This document shows, in pieces, positions 5,981 to 8,261 of a DNA stretch of 8,261 nucleotides. Every line of letters begins with the position of its first letter. The stretch's first letter is position 1. Under the pieces are notes generated by a model. It saw only the letters and a list, made by a program, of their open reading frames with translations, was not told the DNA's origin and ran no database searches. The position numbers were made by a program, and so were the translations under genes. The DNA is from Candidatus Aminicenantota bacterium (GTDB lineage Bacteria; Acidobacteriota; Aminicenantia; Aminicenantales; JAFGAV01): positions 1 through 8,261 of the forward strand of contig VGJG01000060.1 of the NCBI GenBank assembly GCA_016867615.1, read 5' to 3'.

Positions 5981-7159
5981 TCAGTTTCCGTACTGCAGCA
6001 AGCGTGCTGCGGTCTGAGCAAGGCTTCTTTCCATCTCGAGCAGGCGATCGACGCTGCCGTTGTAAAGCGAAAGCTCGAGCAGGTACTCGGTCACCGATAT
6101 CTGCCCCAGTTCCAGCGCCTTTTTGAGGAGCGGCGCGTTGTCGAGTTGCCGCAGCCGGGAGCGAAATCCGTCCGTCGCCCGTCGGAGGGCAGTCGCCTGC
6201 TCATAGAGCGCCTCCATCTCGCCGCGAAACCGGCGCCTGGCGTCGGCCTCCAGGGAACGCGCCGCCTCGGCGCTCCGCTTGGCGTAGACCACGGTGTTCT
6301 TGTTCTCCAGCAGGGGGATGGTGACGCCGGCGGTCACTCCGGAAAACCGCTCGCCGGTCACCGATTCGCTCATGTAGCCCACCGACAGCTTTGGCCAGGC
6401 CAGCGACCGGTTCAGGGCCGCCTGGGCGTCCAGCCGGGCGGCCTCGCTTCTCCAGCCCCGCGATTCCGGGTTGAGTTCCTCGGCCTTCGCGCACCAGGCC
6501 GGGAAATCGGAGGGAAGGACGGGCAACTCGAACCGGGCTTCGCTCAATTCGACAGGCAGGCCGCCGTTCAGGCGGATGAGCTCGGCCCGGATCGACCTCC
6601 GCTCGATTTCATTGCCTTCCGCCTCTTTCTCGGCCTCCAGCAGGGTGAGCTCGGCTCTGTTCCGATCCAGGATGTTGGCCTCCCCCCGGGCGAACTTGGT
6701 TTCCACGGCCTCGGCCAGCTCCCGGGCCCGTCCCGTCCTCTTCTCCCATTCGGCGCTCAGGGCGTTGGCGAACACGAGGTCCAGGGCCAGCAGCCGCGCC
6801 TCGAGGAGAAGGACGCGGCGCTCCGCGTCCCACGCCCAATCCAGTCGGCGGCCGGCGGCGGCCGCCAGCCGGGACCTGTGCGCATAGGCCGTTGGAAAAT
6901 CGAAGGTCTGAGAAATGCTCAGGTCGGCCCGTCTCCCCAGACCGGCGGGCGACCCGCGCAACATGCCGACTTCAACGGCCGGGTTTTCGGGGTACAGGCC
7001 CAGGCGCGCGCCGGTTTTCTCCGCGTCCCTCTGCTGGGCCAGGGCTTTCAGAGTCGGGTTGTTCTTTTCGATCTGATCGACGAGACGATCCACCCCCGCC
7101 TGCGGCCACAGGGACGGGGCGCAGATGAGAATCATGAGCACCAGGATTATATGTTTCAT
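5981..7159 (-). CDS. TolC/CusC-like outer-membrane efflux channel protein
   Basis: This 392-residue protein belongs to the outer-membrane factor family, whose trimers form the exit duct of tripartite efflux pumps. A signal peptide covers about residues 1-21 (MKHIILVLMILICAPSLW). The two-fold repeat is visible: strand region PAVEVGML...LSISQTFDFP (60-89) with long helices and FARGEANILDRNRAEL (156-171), then PKLSVGYM...VTAGVTIPLLENKN (256-288) with LGQISVTEYLLELSLYN (351-367). Cys13 is preceded by Ile, so it is not a convincing lipobox; CusC-type channels are often lipoproteins, this one probably is not. It is rather short for the family but looks complete. The chosen ATG overlaps the pump gene's stop as ATGA and has GAGGG four bases upstream; the same frame is open up to 7420, but that extension lies inside the pump gene and does not look like a channel protein. 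It is translationally coupled to the pump gene. Its metal specificity cannot be read from this subunit. Confidence 0.9.
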   Translation of the reverse strand: MKHIILVLMILICAPSLWPQAGVDRLVDQIEKNNPTLKALAQQRDAEKTGARLGLYPENPAVEVGMLRGSPAGLGRRADLSISQTFDFPTAYAHRSRLAAAAGRRLDWAWDAERRVLLLEARLLALDLVFANALSAEWEKRTGRARELAEAVETKFARGEANILDRNRAELTLLEAEKEAEGNEIERRSIRAELIRLNGGLPVELSEARFELPVLPSDFPAWCAKAEELNPESRGWRSEAARLDAQAALNRSLAWPKLSVGYMSESVTGERFSGVTAGVTIPLLENKNTVVYAKRSAEAARSLEADARRRFRGEMEALYEQATALRRATDGFRSRLRQLDNAPLLKKALELGQISVTEYLLELSLYNGSVDRLLEMERSLAQTAARLLQYGN

Positions 7160-8261
7160 TTTTCCCTCATTGCCGGCCGCGACTTGGCGAAGGCCATTCG
7201 ATAGACGACCGGGATGAAATACAGGTTCAGCAGGGTGGAGGTCAGAAGGCCGCCGAGGATCACCTTGGCCATGGGGCTCTGAATCTCGTTCCCGGACAGG
7301 CCGCCCTGGACCGCCAGGGGGATCAGCGCCAGGGCCGAGGTCAGGGCGGTCATCAGGATGGGCGTCAGCCGCTCCCTCGCCCCCCGGACGATCGTGTCGT
7401 CCGGGCCGAAACCGGCGCACGCGTTCTGGGTGAAGCTGGAGACGAGGAGGATCCCGTTGCGGGTGGCGATGCCGAAGAGGGTGATGAACCCGATGATGGC
7501 CGGGATGCTCAGCGTCCCCGAGGTGACCGTCAGGGAAAAGACGCCGCCGATCAGGGCCAGCGGCAGGTTGAGCAGGATGACGGCCGACAGCTTGAAATCG
7601 GCGAACTCGATGAAGAGCAGCATGAAGATGACTGCCACGGCCAGAATGGAGACCAGGAGAAGGATGCGCGAGGCCCGCTCCTGGCTCTCGAACTGTCCGC
7701 CGTATTCGATGCGGTACCCGCCCGGCAGGGAGACCCGGTCGCGAACACGCTGCCGGATGTCCCGGACGACGCCGCCCAGGTCCCGTCCGGCGACGTTGGC
7801 GGCGACGACGATTTTTCGCTGCGTGTTCTCCCGGGCGATGGAGCCGGGGCCGGCGGCCGAAGCGACCTCCGCCACCTGCTCCAGGGGGACCGTTCGGCCG
7901 TCGTCGGTGTCGATGAGCGCCGAGCGGATGCCCTCGATCGTCTCGGTGTACTCCCCGGACAGCCGCAGCACCAGGTCGAAACGCATCTGCCCCTCGTAGA
8001 TGTCGGAGAGCTTCTCGCCGCCGAAGGCGACGTCGACGAATTCGCCGAACCTCTCAACGCTGATTCCGTGGGCCGCCAGCAGGTTCCTGTTGGCGCGGAT
8101 TTGGACCTGCGGCACTTCGATCTGCTGGTCGACGTTCACGTCCACCAGGCCGGGGACGCCGGCGACCGCTTCCTTGACCTCGTTTCCCAGCCGAAACAGG
8201 GTGTCCAGGTCCGGCCCGAAGATCTTGACGGCGATGTTGGCCCGCGTCCCCGAGAGCATGT
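7156..8261 (-). CDS. RND heavy-metal efflux pump, CzcA/CusA type (5' end outside window)
   Basis: This is the last 367 or so residues of an inner-membrane proton-driven exporter of the HME-RND family; full proteins are about 1,000-1,050 residues, so roughly the first two thirds lie beyond base 8261. The visible part begins in the second periplasmic loop (MLSGTRANIAVKIFGPDLD, GGEKLSDIYEG, RFDLVLRL, SIARENTQRKIVVAANVAGRDLG) and continues into membrane segments 8-12, at about visible residues 199-218, 224-244, 252-275, 300-318 and 332-355. Conserved pieces are GQFESQERA, GIATRNGILLVS and EIQSPMAKVILGGLLTSTLLNL. The loop resembles CzcA more than CusA: where CusA has its metal-binding Met672 in GPSMLKTEN, this protein has GPGSIAREN. 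A divalent cation such as Zn, Co or Ni is therefore likelier than Cu or Ag, as inference. The Met at 8259 is internal, not the start. The gene ends in TGA overlapping the channel gene's ATG; the adaptor subunit is not in the window. Confidence 0.93.
   Translation of the reverse strand, partial: MLSGTRANIAVKIFGPDLDTLFRLGNEVKEAVAGVPGLVDVNVDQQIEVPQVQIRANRNLLAAHGISVERFGEFVDVAFGGEKLSDIYEGQMRFDLVLRLSGEYTETIEGIRSALIDTDDGRTVPLEQVAEVASAAGPGSIARENTQRKIVVAANVAGRDLGGVVRDIRQRVRDRVSLPGGYRIEYGGQFESQERASRILLLVSILAVAVIFMLLFIEFADFKLSAVILLNLPLALIGGVFSLTVTSGTLSIPAIIGFITLFGIATRNGILLVSSFTQNACAGFGPDDTIVRGARERLTPILMTALTSALALIPLAVQGGLSGNEIQSPMAKVILGGLLTSTLLNLYFIPVVYRMAFAKSRPAMREK

Noticed and set aside
7110..7159. 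Lipoprotein signal on the channel protein
   Set aside because: Cys13 is preceded by Ile at -1, which signal peptidase II does not normally accept, so an ordinary signal peptide is likelier.
5966..7204. 412-codon open frame on the plus strand
   Set aside because: It is antisense to the outer-membrane channel gene, which has a signal peptide and the expected two-fold repeat.
7160..7420. Longer start for the channel gene, at 7420
   Set aside because: The added 87 residues lie inside the pump gene, have no signal-peptide character and would bury the clear MKHIILVLMIL signal. The ATGA overlap at 7156-7159 is the better start.

Overview
The window is a GC-rich bacterial segment in which all six recognisable genes lie on the minus strand, so transcription runs from high to low coordinates. 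The kinase architecture (N-terminal zinc ribbon, Hanks kinase, one membrane segment, TolB/FlgO-like tail), the outer-membrane efflux gene and the Tat-signalled TldD fit a Gram-negative-type bacterium of the Acidobacteriota/Candidatus Aminicenantes kind. That placement is an inference from protein style and composition; no marker gene is present.

In transcription order: (a) 8261-5981 holds the 3' part of an RND heavy-metal efflux pump gene (CzcA/CusA type), open at the window edge, and a TolC/CusC-like outer-membrane channel gene that overlaps it by ATGA. These are two parts of a tripartite exporter; the periplasmic adaptor is not in the window and presumably lies upstream. A strong hairpin at 5944-5971 follows the channel gene. 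(b) 5799-2928 holds a tldD-pmbA(tldE) pair, tightly spaced, with the pmbA ribosome binding site overlapping the tldD stop codon. TldD carries a twin-arginine signal and a complete zinc-protease site, whereas its partner has no signal, which suggests export of a folded complex. (c) 2820-1 holds a AAA_14/DUF4143 ATPase gene behind a near-consensus promoter that would make an almost leaderless transcript, followed after 21 bases by a membrane-anchored serine/threonine kinase gene.

The most striking observation is in the kinase gene. Its reading frame is cut by one in-frame TAA at 244-242, yet the same frame stays open and clearly protein-like for another 80 codons to the window edge. The gene is either a recent nonsense mutant, a read-through gene, or carries a sequencing error. 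No RNA genes, CRISPR arrays or insertion sequences were seen, and no gene-free stretch exceeds 300 bases.
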